This document shows positions 1 to 4,830 of a stretch of DNA of 5,699 nt, in pieces (position 1 is the stretch's first letter; each line of letters starts with the position of its first letter). A program made the translations under genes and the position numbers. The notes beneath the pieces are model-generated. The model did no database searches and was not told the DNA's origin. It was given only the letters and a program-made list of their open reading frames with translations. The stretch lies in NCBI GenBank assembly GCA_023135255.1, contig JAGLTN010000118.1, forward strand, positions 1 to 5,699, given 5' to 3'. This stretch comes from Planctomycetota bacterium (lineage in GTDB: Bacteria > Planctomycetota > Phycisphaerae > Sedimentisphaerales > Anaerobacaceae).

Positions 1-247
1 GTGTGGTGATGACTTCATCACCCGGTTTAATTTCCAAAGCCATCAGGCTCACAAGCAACGCGTCAGAGCCGCTGGAAACACCCAATGCGTATTTACACCC
101 ACAATATTCAGCGATTTCTTCTTCAAATTTAGCCACAGCCGGACCCAGACACAGCATCTGACTTTGACAAATCTCATTGATCGCCGGGGTGACCTGTTCT
201 TTAATTGTCTCGTACTGAGCTCTCAAATCTAATAGTGGAACCTGCAT
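1..247 (-). CDS. DegT/DnrJ/EryC1/StrS family sugar aminotransferase, N-terminal part (runs off the left edge)
   Basis: Only the first 82 residues are in the window; the gene continues leftwards. The protein begins MQVPLLDLRAQYETIKEQV, the usual opening of PLP-dependent nucleotide-sugar aminotransferases. These proteins start with P-(L/F)-x-D-L-x-x-(Q/E)-(Y/H) and then carry the LGP segment (residues 34-36) leading to F-E-x-x-(I/F)-A-x-Y (41-48). Residues 58-64, SSGSDAL, match the SG(T/S)xAL turn that helps bind the PLP phosphate. The catalytic lysine lies outside the window. In this family the enzyme normally transfers an amino group from glutamate to a keto-sugar nucleotide, giving amino sugars for O-antigen, capsule or glycan. 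The exact substrate cannot be read from this fragment. The start at 247 is supported by AGGTGA a few bases upstream. It is divergent from the ATP-grasp/WecA-like operon, which fits a polysaccharide locus. The family call is firm; a PLP-dependent dehydratase or regulatory homologue of the same fold remains possible. Confidence 0.9.
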   Translation of the reverse strand, partial: MQVPLLDLRAQYETIKEQVTPAINEICQSQMLCLGPAVAKFEEEIAEYCGCKYALGVSSGSDALLVSLMALEIKPGDEVITT

Positions 248-310
248 TATTCACCTTTTCATAATTAAACTGAATTTCAAATCTGGTCGATAACCTTTAA
301 TTAAGTGGGC

Positions 311-339
311 AGTTTAGATGCTTTGGCGGCAAATGTCAA
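311..339 (-). promoter_or_regulatory. Predicted sigma70-type promoter for the aminotransferase gene
   Basis: Reading leftwards, a perfect -35 box TTGACA (339-334) is followed by a 17-base spacer and the -10 box TAAACT (316-311), four of six to consensus. Transcription would begin near 304, giving a leader of about 57 bases before the ATG at 247. The identification is by motif and spacing only. Confidence 0.55.
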
Positions 340-370
340 AGAAAATGCATTTGTAGCACCAGCTTTTCAA

Positions 371-399
371 TTGACGGCTAAGGCGTGTATATCTATCAT
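371..399 (+). promoter_or_regulatory. Predicted sigma70-type promoter for the ATP-grasp/WecA-like operon
   Basis: TTGACG (371-376) and TATCAT (394-399) each match five of six consensus positions and are separated by the ideal 17 bases. The start site would lie near 406, about 52 bases upstream of the ATG at 458. The upstream ends of this promoter and of the leftward promoter are only about 30 bases apart. The two directions could therefore share a regulator. The call is based on sequence match alone. Confidence 0.6.
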
Positions 400-409
400 T
401 AAATGATAG
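393..409. promoter_or_regulatory. 17-bp perfect palindrome over the -10 box, operator candidate
   Basis: CTATCATT-A-AATGATAG is a perfect inverted repeat of two 8-base arms around one base. It covers the whole predicted -10 box (394-399) and the likely transcription start of the rightward operon. A dimeric repressor bound here would block RNA polymerase, so an operator is the natural reading. As RNA, only part of it would be transcribed, which argues against a terminator or riboswitch role. I cannot assign a regulator family. Confidence 0.45.
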
Positions 410-445
410 CTATTCGTGCATAGGAAATATTTTTGGGATTTTATC

Positions 446-451
446 GAAGGA
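446..451 (+). promoter_or_regulatory. Shine-Dalgarno of the ATP-grasp gene
   Basis: GAAGGA sits six bases before the ATG at 458 and fixes that start for the ATP-grasp protein. No better-placed in-frame start is seen upstream. Confidence 0.7.
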
Positions 452-457
452 TAATCG

Positions 458-1435
458 ATGGTTAAGGCGAAAAAGAGTTTGAGTGTTTTGTTTACATGTG
501 TCGGCAGGAGGGTTTCGCTGGTAAATAGTTTCAGAGACGCGGCTAAAAAGCTCAAAATCGGTATCTGCATATATGGAACAGATATAAACGAGTTAAGCCC
601 CGCGATGCAGATATGCGATAAGAAATTTATCGTAAAGTCGACTTCTCATCGAGATTATATCAAAGAGACACTTTCGATAGTAAAGAAAAACAAGATAGAT
701 TTAATTGTTCCCACTGTTGATCTCGACCTTAAGAAGCTTGCTTTGAACAGAGATAAATTCAGCAAACTCGGATGCCTTGTGCTTGTTTCTTCTATTGAGG
801 TAGTGAATATTTGCCAGGATAAAAGGAAAACTTACAAATATCTTTCCCGGAATGATTTCGATACACCTGTTACGGTAACTGCATCGGTTGCTAAAAAAAG
901 AAAGAAAATCAATTGGCCTTGTTTTTTGAAACCATGGGACGGATACGCAAGTAGAGGCAATGCTGTTGTAGCTAATCGCAGGGAGCTTTTGTTTTATGCG
1001 AAGAAAGTGCCGAACTGCATAGTACAGGAATTCATTGAAGGGATTGAATACACTTGCGATGTTTATGTCGATTTTGATATGAAAGTAAAGTGTGTTGTGC
1101 CGCGAATTCGTCTTGAGGTCAGAGCAGGGGAGGTAAGCAAAAGCAGGATCGATAAGAATATCGAAATAATGAAAAGGGCAGCTGAGCTTGTTGAGCATCT
1201 TGGTGCCGGACCAGGGGTTATTACTTTGCAGCTGATAGTTACCGAAGATGGGCAGTATAAATTCATTGAAATAAATCCGCGTTTTGGTGGTGGAGTTCCG
1301 TTGTCTATTAAAGCGGGAGCGGATTTCCCCGGATGGATATTGCAGCATTTGCTTTCTAAGAAAAGTAATATTTCCTGTAACGGGTTCAAAGATAAATTAA
1401 CAATGCTGCGTTATGATAGTGAAGTATGGTTATAA
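458..1435 (+). CDS. ATP-grasp domain protein, CarB-like (carbamoyl-phosphate-synthase large-chain type), substrate unknown
   Basis: A 325-residue ATP-grasp ligase. Such enzymes use ATP to activate a carboxylate as acyl-phosphate and join it to an amine or similar nucleophile. Residues 8-85 form a Rossmann-like pre-ATP-grasp domain: VLFTCVGRR at 10-18, GTDIN at 40-44, and LIVPTVD at 82-88. The ATP-grasp core follows, with FLKPWDGYASRG (156-167), where K158 is the expected nucleotide-phosphate lysine. QEFIEG (190-195) is the adenine-binding loop. Q258, E271 and N273 (in FIEINPRFGGG, 269-279) match the magnesium-binding Q/E/N set of CarB. It is far shorter than a full CarB (about 1070 residues) and lacks the allosteric and second synthetase halves, so it is not a carbamoyl-phosphate synthetase. 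Similar short proteins occur in polysaccharide clusters. Its stop is followed after 11 bases by the WecA-like gene, so the two are cotranscribed. Modification of a sugar or sugar nucleotide is a plausible but unproven role. Fold certain, substrate unknown. Confidence 0.85.
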   Translation: MVKAKKSLSVLFTCVGRRVSLVNSFRDAAKKLKIGICIYGTDINELSPAMQICDKKFIVKSTSHRDYIKETLSIVKKNKIDLIVPTVDLDLKKLALNRDKFSKLGCLVLVSSIEVVNICQDKRKTYKYLSRNDFDTPVTVTASVAKKRKKINWPCFLKPWDGYASRGNAVVANRRELLFYAKKVPNCIVQEFIEGIEYTCDVYVDFDMKVKCVVPRIRLEVRAGEVSKSRIDKNIEIMKRAAELVEHLGAGPGVITLQLIVTEDGQYKFIEINPRFGGGVPLSIKAGADFPGWILQHLLSKKSNISCNGFKDKLTMLRYDSEVWL

Positions 1436-1439
1436 GGAG
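1434..1439 (+). promoter_or_regulatory. Shine-Dalgarno that decides the start of the WecA-like gene
   Basis: AAGGAG lies seven bases before the ATG at 1447 and overlaps the stop codon of the ATP-grasp gene (1433-1435). An in-frame ATG at 1426 would give seven extra residues (MVIRRCV) but has no ribosome site and would overlap the upstream gene. The start at 1447 is therefore preferred. Confidence 0.8.
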
Positions 1440-1446
1440 ATGTGTA

Positions 1447-2598
1447 ATGATATTAGATGAGCTGATAGGACCTTCAAGGCCTTTGACATGGGTGCTTAGG
1501 TTTTGGCCTGTTTTTGTTTCAGCGTTTATAGTCGCTTTTAGTGCTACATGGCTTTGTAAGAAGATTGCGATAAAATTCGGAATTGTTGATAAGCCTGACA
1601 ATCTTGTTAAGACTCACAAAGAGCCGATCGCTTACCTTGGAGGTATTGGTATACTTGCGGGGCTGATTGTTGGCTGTTTCGTTGGTGTCAATTGTCTTTT
1701 AGGGCAGGAGTGTTTCCATATCTCGTTTAAATGGTTGTGCGGGATATTGGCAGGTGCGACGATTGCATGTGTTGTGGGTTTGGTAGATGATATTTTCGAG
1801 ATTAAGCCTAAGCAGAAAATTTTAGGGCAAATAGTCACAGCTGTTCTGCTGATAGTTGTTGGTATAGGACCTAATATTAATTACATGACCGGCTATTTTG
1901 GTTTTACGATTCCAGGTGGGATCGAAATTGTTCTTGAAGCTTTTATTGTGGTGTTCTTTGTCCTGGGTGCAACTAATTCGCTGAATCTGCTTGATGGGTT
2001 GGATGGTCTTTGCGGCGGAGTTACTGCTATCATAACAATTGCGATGCTGATAGTTTCAATACATCTGGCGACATGGGGGTTCAGCGATGTAGGGGACCCG
2101 GTGAGGATTATTTTGTGTCTGGCGTTAGTGGGGGGCGTATTAGGGTTTTTACCTTTTAACCGTTACCCGGCAAAGATATTTATGGGCGATGCAGGCAGTA
2201 TGCTGCTCGGATTTGTGACCGCTACTTTGATGATTCTTATGGCAGAGCAAATTCCGAGATGGTTGATGGCTTCGATAGTTGTTTTCGGCCTGCCCATACT
2301 TGATACAGCTGTCGCTTTAGTCAGAAGGTTTCTCAATCATAGGCCTTTGTTTGTTTCCGACAGGGGACACATCTATGACCAGATGATCGATCGCGGAATC
2401 CCATTGAAAAAAACAGTGAGGATCTGCTATATACTGGCAGGGCTTTACGCTTTGACTGGTATAATTATGAGTCAGATAAGAACGCGCTATGCAGCTGTGG
2501 TTTGTGTGCTGGTCTTTCTGCTTTCTGCTTTTATTGTCTGGCGAAAAGGCTTTTTGAAAATGCATGGCCTGCGGGGAGCGATCCAAAAAGAAAATTAA
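1447..2598 (+). CDS. Polyprenyl-phosphate sugar-1-phosphate transferase, WecA/MraY superfamily (glycosyltransferase 4)
   Basis: A 383-residue integral membrane enzyme. The family moves a HexNAc-1-phosphate (usually GlcNAc) from UDP-sugar to undecaprenyl phosphate on the cytoplasmic face, the first step of lipid-linked glycan assembly. Hydrophobic spans fill most of the sequence, beginning at residues 16-36. Family signatures appear in order: VDKPDNLVKTHKEPIAYLGG (47-66), the acidic LVDD (112-115, D114/D115), NSLNLLDGLDGL (177-188), FNRYPAKIFMGDAGS (237-251, with catalytic-type D248), and RRFLNHRPLFVSDRGHIYDQ (293-312). The last is where WecA proteins carry an HxHH cluster; here only the first His remains (GHIYDQ), as in some non-enterobacterial relatives. 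These motifs favour the WecA branch over MraY, which makes peptidoglycan lipid I. The gene follows the ATP-grasp gene in one operon and ends 18 bases before the convergent amidase. Exact sugar donor is not readable. Confidence 0.92.
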   Translation: MILDELIGPSRPLTWVLRFWPVFVSAFIVAFSATWLCKKIAIKFGIVDKPDNLVKTHKEPIAYLGGIGILAGLIVGCFVGVNCLLGQECFHISFKWLCGILAGATIACVVGLVDDIFEIKPKQKILGQIVTAVLLIVVGIGPNINYMTGYFGFTIPGGIEIVLEAFIVVFFVLGATNSLNLLDGLDGLCGGVTAIITIAMLIVSIHLATWGFSDVGDPVRIILCLALVGGVLGFLPFNRYPAKIFMGDAGSMLLGFVTATLMILMAEQIPRWLMASIVVFGLPILDTAVALVRRFLNHRPLFVSDRGHIYDQMIDRGIPLKKTVRICYILAGLYALTGIIMSQIRTRYAAVVCVLVFLLSAFIVWRKGFLKMHGLRGAIQKEN

Positions 2599-2609
2599 AA
2601 AGCTTTTCT
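2589..2609. terminator. Weak A/T-rich inverted repeat between convergent genes
   Basis: AGAAAA (2589-2594) and TTTTCT (2604-2609) form a 6-bp, mostly A:T stem around a 9-base loop. It spans the end of the WecA-like gene and most of the 18-base gap to the convergent amidase stop. It is the only hairpin seen there, and its low G+C makes it a poor intrinsic terminator. Confidence 0.2.
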
Positions 2610-2616
2610 CTAACCA

Positions 2617-3549
2617 CTATCTTACCGCGTCATAAATTCCACGGGCGATTGAGTAAGCAACTTTTTGCTGAGTTTCGTTTTGTGCCAGCAATGTTGCCTG
2701 ATACCGATTTGAAAGGTATCCCATTTCAACCAGTACAGCCGGGCATTGGGTTTTGACAAGCACCCTGTAATTTGCTTTTTTGACCCCTCGATTGACAAAT
2801 CGGGTGTTTTTCATTGCCGTTACTATTTTGCCCGCGGCACTTTTCGATGCTCTTGAGCCTATACGTGCGACGTAAACGCTGTAGCCTGAGATTGATCTGT
2901 CATCGCAGGCATCGGCATGTATGCTGACAAAAAGGTCGGGGTTGAATCTGTTGGCCATCGAAACTCTGCGGTCTAATTCGACGAATACATCATTCGTTCT
3001 TGTCATCGCTACGGTTATACCCCATTTTCGCAGCAGGTAGGCAACTTTGTGAGCGACCTGGATGTTTACTGTTTTTTCATATACGCCTGTCTGAGCTATC
3101 GCGCCGGGATCCTTTCCGCCATGACCCGGGTCGAGCATCACCTTTGCATAGGTTCTTGGCAGCGTCGGGGTTGTAGACACCGATGGCAGGGAAGATGTTT
3201 TTATCAGCTTAGGTTTTATTTTATTTACCAATGCTTCGCTGACGATTATTACACCATTGTCTCTTGTTACCGGACCAACATTGCCGGCTTCTTTGCCGTT
3301 GACATAATAATTCGCGTCGGAATAAGTGAATATCAGCACTGTGTTTTTTGAGTTTTCCAAAGTAACGTAGGTCGAGGTGGTATTGCTGACCTTCATATCG
3401 AGTTTGCTTGCGAGCTGATAGATGTTAATCTTTGTTTTTGATAGTGTCGGAGTGGTTATTGTGGGTTTTTGGGGAGGGCCGCAGCCGATTATTACCACTG
3501 TTATTGCTACAAATAACGAGATTTTTGATAACATTCTGAATTTATTCAT
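2617..3549 (-). CDS. N-acetylmuramoyl-L-alanine amidase, Amidase_3 family, predicted lipoprotein
   Basis: A 310-residue zinc hydrolase that cuts the amide bond between N-acetylmuramic acid and the stem peptide of peptidoglycan. Residues 1-23 form a lipoprotein signal: basic MNKFRMLSK, a hydrophobic stretch, then the lipobox IIGC with C23. The mature protein is therefore likely membrane-anchored outside the cytoplasm. Residues about 41-115 are a small beta-rich module resembling the Cu-amine-oxidase-N-like domain often found before amidases (tentative). A Thr/Ser/Pro-rich linker (117-132) follows. The Amidase_3 domain spans 136-310, with zinc ligands H143 (DPGHGG), E158 and H211 (SIHAD), and catalytic E275 (LVEMGYLSN). 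All active-site residues are present. The start at 3549 has only a weak A/G-rich ribosome site (AAAGAAA); M6 is a possible alternative. It lies 126 bases downstream of manA on the same strand. Roles in cell separation or wall turnover are usual, but there is no autolysin-specific neighbour here. Confidence 0.93.
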   Translation of the reverse strand: MNKFRMLSKISLFVAITVVIIGCGPPQKPTITTPTLSKTKINIYQLASKLDMKVSNTTSTYVTLENSKNTVLIFTYSDANYYVNGKEAGNVGPVTRDNGVIIVSEALVNKIKPKLIKTSSLPSVSTTPTLPRTYAKVMLDPGHGGKDPGAIAQTGVYEKTVNIQVAHKVAYLLRKWGITVAMTRTNDVFVELDRRVSMANRFNPDLFVSIHADACDDRSISGYSVYVARIGSRASKSAAGKIVTAMKNTRFVNRGVKKANYRVLVKTQCPAVLVEMGYLSNRYQATLLAQNETQQKVAYSIARGIYDAVR

Positions 3550-3610
3550 ATTTCTTTTTCGGCTGTTTGTAATATAGTCTTGATATTCAGCTTTTAAAAT
3601 AAAGGATGCC

Positions 3611-3633
3611 CGCCAGAGCTACGCGGCAAAAGG
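3611..3633. repeat. Degenerate GC-rich intergenic element, copy 1
   Basis: The stretch CGCCAGAGCTACGCGG followed by CAAAAGG resembles 4677-4697 (CGCCATAGCTTCACG then CAAAGG). The two share CGCCA, AGCT, C, CG, CAAA and GG in the same order with two one-base gaps. CCGC and GCGG on the minus strand can form a short stem. Both copies lie outside genes, consistent with a small dispersed element, but two degenerate copies could be chance. Confidence 0.35.
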
Positions 3634-3643
3634 ATAATTATCC
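3632..3643. repeat. 12-bp perfect palindrome in the manA-amidase spacer
   Basis: GGATAATTATCC reads the same on both strands. It lies directly next to the GC-rich element and could be a protein-binding site or part of that element. With no unpaired loop it is a poor RNA hairpin. Confidence 0.35.
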
Positions 3644-3675
3644 GGAACTGCTTTTCTAACGACAGAAGGTTAATT

Positions 3676-4620
3676 TTATATCGTTGCTGTCAGGTATTGA
3701 CAGTCATTTTCGCAGAACATAACTCCTTCATAACAGGCAGGTATAAATATAGTCTGACCCGCACTGAATTTTACCACATTTCCACCAACATCTGTAAAAT
3801 CCCCATTGCCTGTAATGATCATAATTATTTTCATTTTTTCGGGTGATATTAATACTTCGTTGCCGGCAACTCTATGGCCTTTGTCAATTTTGAAGAATTC
3901 ACAATCAACCAGCCTCCCAACAGTAGTAGCTGACAAGTCGTCTTCCTGGTCAAAATGTATACTTTCAAGAGATTCTTCGATGTGCAGCTGGCGACCATTT
4001 CCATTTTTGTCAATCCTGTTCCAGTCGAATACCCTGTAAGTCGTATCAGAAGACATCTGTATCTCAGCGATTAAAAGCCCCGCTCCGATTGCGTGAATGG
4101 TCCCGGCGGGTAGAAAATGGCATTGTCCAGGCTCAACTTCGATCTTATTCAAGAGCTTGTCAGTGGTCCCTTTTTCGATTGCCTCTTTGAACATCTGCTT
4201 TGTTACGCCTGCCTTGAGCCCTTTGTATATCACAGCCCCTTGCGCAGCGTCTATAACATACCAGCATTCGGTTTTAGGCTCTCCTGTGCCCATTTTGTCA
4301 CAAACCTGCTTATCAGGGTGAACCTGCACGCTCAACACATCCTGAGCGTCTAAAAGCTTAAAAAGAAGCGGAAAGGGCAGTTTAAAGTCTTTGTCGCCAG
4401 TCATTTCTTCCGGGAATTGTTTTATTAATTCGTTAAGGCCTTTGCCCGCCAGTTCGCCATTAGCAACTACGGATTTATCATTCGGCAAATCCGCTAACTC
4501 CCAGCTTTCACCTGTTTTTTTACCATCTGGTATATCTTTCCCGAAAAAGCTTTTAAGCTTCTGCCCGCCCCAGATTCGCTCTTTGTATATAGGCCTTAAT
4601 ACTAATGGATAAATATTCAT
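3676..4620 (-). CDS. manA: Mannose-6-phosphate isomerase, class I (short form)
   Basis: A cytoplasmic zinc enzyme that interconverts fructose-6-phosphate and mannose-6-phosphate, linking glycolysis to GDP-mannose and mannose-containing glycans. At 314 residues it is the short Bacillus-type form, not the roughly 390-residue enterobacterial form. The opening P-I-Y-K-E-R-I-W-G-G (10-19) and GESWELAD (37-44) are typical. The cupin metal site is complete: Q99 and H101 in LSVQVHPD, E118 in KTECWY, and H176 in PAGTIHAIG. Residues 188-202 (QMSSDTTYRVFDWNR) supply the substrate-contacting R196. The C-terminal half (about 203-314) forms the second cupin lobe. The ATG at 4620 has no Shine-Dalgarno, and a strong promoter ends six bases upstream, so the message is probably leaderless. 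It lies near envelope genes and may feed sugar-nucleotide synthesis. Family call is very secure; direction of flux is not known. Confidence 0.95.
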   Translation of the reverse strand: MNIYPLVLRPIYKERIWGGQKLKSFFGKDIPDGKKTGESWELADLPNDKSVVANGELAGKGLNELIKQFPEEMTGDKDFKLPFPLLFKLLDAQDVLSVQVHPDKQVCDKMGTGEPKTECWYVIDAAQGAVIYKGLKAGVTKQMFKEAIEKGTTDKLLNKIEVEPGQCHFLPAGTIHAIGAGLLIAEIQMSSDTTYRVFDWNRIDKNGNGRQLHIEESLESIHFDQEDDLSATTVGRLVDCEFFKIDKGHRVAGNEVLISPEKMKIIMIITGNGDFTDVGGNVVKFSAGQTIFIPACYEGVMFCENDCQYLTATI

Positions 4621-4626
4621 AGCGGC

Positions 4627-4654
4627 ATTCTAACATGAAATAACCAATAGTCAA
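4627..4654 (-). promoter_or_regulatory. Near-consensus promoter of manA, predicted leaderless start
   Basis: Reading leftwards, TTGACT (4654-4649) and TAGAAT (4632-4627), each five of six to consensus, are separated by 16 bases. Only GCCGCT separates the -10 box from the ATG (4620-4618). Transcription would therefore begin at or within a base or two of the A of the start codon, consistent with the absence of a Shine-Dalgarno. Confidence 0.6.
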
Positions 4655-4676
4655 CCCCCAACAATCCCGCCCGCCA

Positions 4677-4697
4677 CGCCATAGCTTCACGCAAAGG
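4677..4697. repeat. Degenerate GC-rich intergenic element, copy 2
   Basis: CGCCATAGCTTCACG followed by CAAAGG, preceded by CCCGCCCGCCA. It resembles the element at 3611-3633 and directly abuts the repeat block at 4701. CGCCAnAGCT-type GC-rich pieces of this sort are common in dispersed intergenic repeats of MAG-type genomes (from memory). Confidence 0.35.
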
Positions 4698-4700
4698 CTG

Positions 4701-4729
4701 GTCATTCCGACCACAGCGGAGGAATCTAC
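4701..4729. repeat. Dispersed intergenic repeat-like block (GTCATTCCGA...GGAATCTAC)
   Basis: The block begins GTCATTCCGACC and ends GCGGAGGAATCTAC. ATTCC (4704-4708) and GGAAT (4721-4725) pair across it, with TCCG and CGGA also complementary. This closely resembles a class of short imperfect-palindrome repeats of the form GTCATTC(C/T)GA...GAATCT, scattered between genes in many unrelated bacteria. Only one copy is in this window, so repetition itself is not shown here; the call rests on remembered resemblance. Confidence 0.55.
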
Positions 4730-4748
4730 TTTTTTTGAACTTTCACCC

Positions 4749-4777
4749 TTGCAAAAACACATCCAAAAACCTACAAT
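4749..4777 (+). promoter_or_regulatory. Predicted sigma70-type promoter for the small membrane protein gene
   Basis: TTGCAA (4749-4754, four of six) and TACAAT (4772-4777, five of six) are spaced by 17 bases. Initiation would be near 4784, giving a leader of about 47 bases before the ATG at 4831. Motif evidence only. Confidence 0.45.
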
Positions 4778-4795
4778 ACCCCACATACCAACTTT

Positions 4796-4814
4796 AGAGG
4801 AAATAATGCTTTGA
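4796..4814 (+). promoter_or_regulatory. Two-codon leader ORF (Met-Leu-stop) with its own Shine-Dalgarno
   Basis: AGAGGA (4796-4801) precedes ATG CTT TGA (4806-4814). The stop is followed at once by GGGATAAGG, which contains the ribosome site of the gene at 4831. The mini-ORF is in a different frame from the main gene. It could act as a coupling or stalling element, be the relic of an older start, or be chance. Confidence 0.3.
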
Positions 4815-4830
4815 GGGATAAGGCCAAGCC

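Larger units (their letters stand above)
3550..3675. other. 126-base spacer between manA and the amidase
   Basis: No ORF and no convincing promoter is seen; an AT-rich TATATT (minus strand, 3576-3571) lacks a good -35 box. The spacer contains a 12-bp palindrome (3632-3643) and a GC-rich degenerate element (3611-3633) described separately. The amidase may be read through from manA or have an unrecognised promoter. Confidence 0.4.
4621..4830. other. 210-base divergent intergenic region between manA and the small membrane protein gene
   Basis: From left to right it holds the manA promoter (4627-4654), a GC-rich degenerate element (4677-4697), a dispersed-repeat-like block (4701-4729), a rightward promoter (4749-4777) and a leader with a two-codon ORF. 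A 101-codon minus-strand frame crosses it, but it only extends over repeat and promoter sequence into manA, so it is not taken as a gene. Confidence 0.5.

Noticed and set aside
701..1348. 215-codon open frame on the minus strand inside the ATP-grasp gene
   Set aside because: It lies wholly antisense to a gene with clear family motifs, has no domain of its own that I recognise and no promoter or ribosome site.
1426..1446. Earlier in-frame ATG for the WecA-like protein
   Set aside because: It overlaps the upstream gene and lacks a ribosome site, while the ATG at 1447 has AAGGAG seven bases before it.
2502..2756. 84-codon plus-strand frame spanning the end of the WecA-like gene and the end of the amidase
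   Set aside because: It overlaps two well-supported genes, and its translation shows no signal, domain or composition typical of a real protein.
3571..3576. TATATT as a -10 box for the amidase gene
   Set aside because: There is no acceptable -35 box at 16-18 bases upstream, and such AT-rich hexamers are frequent here by chance.
3605..3645. Possible riboswitch or sigma54 promoter in the manA-amidase spacer
   Set aside because: No known aptamer core fits, and the CTGGC in the GC-rich element lacks the GC at the required distance for a -24/-12 promoter.
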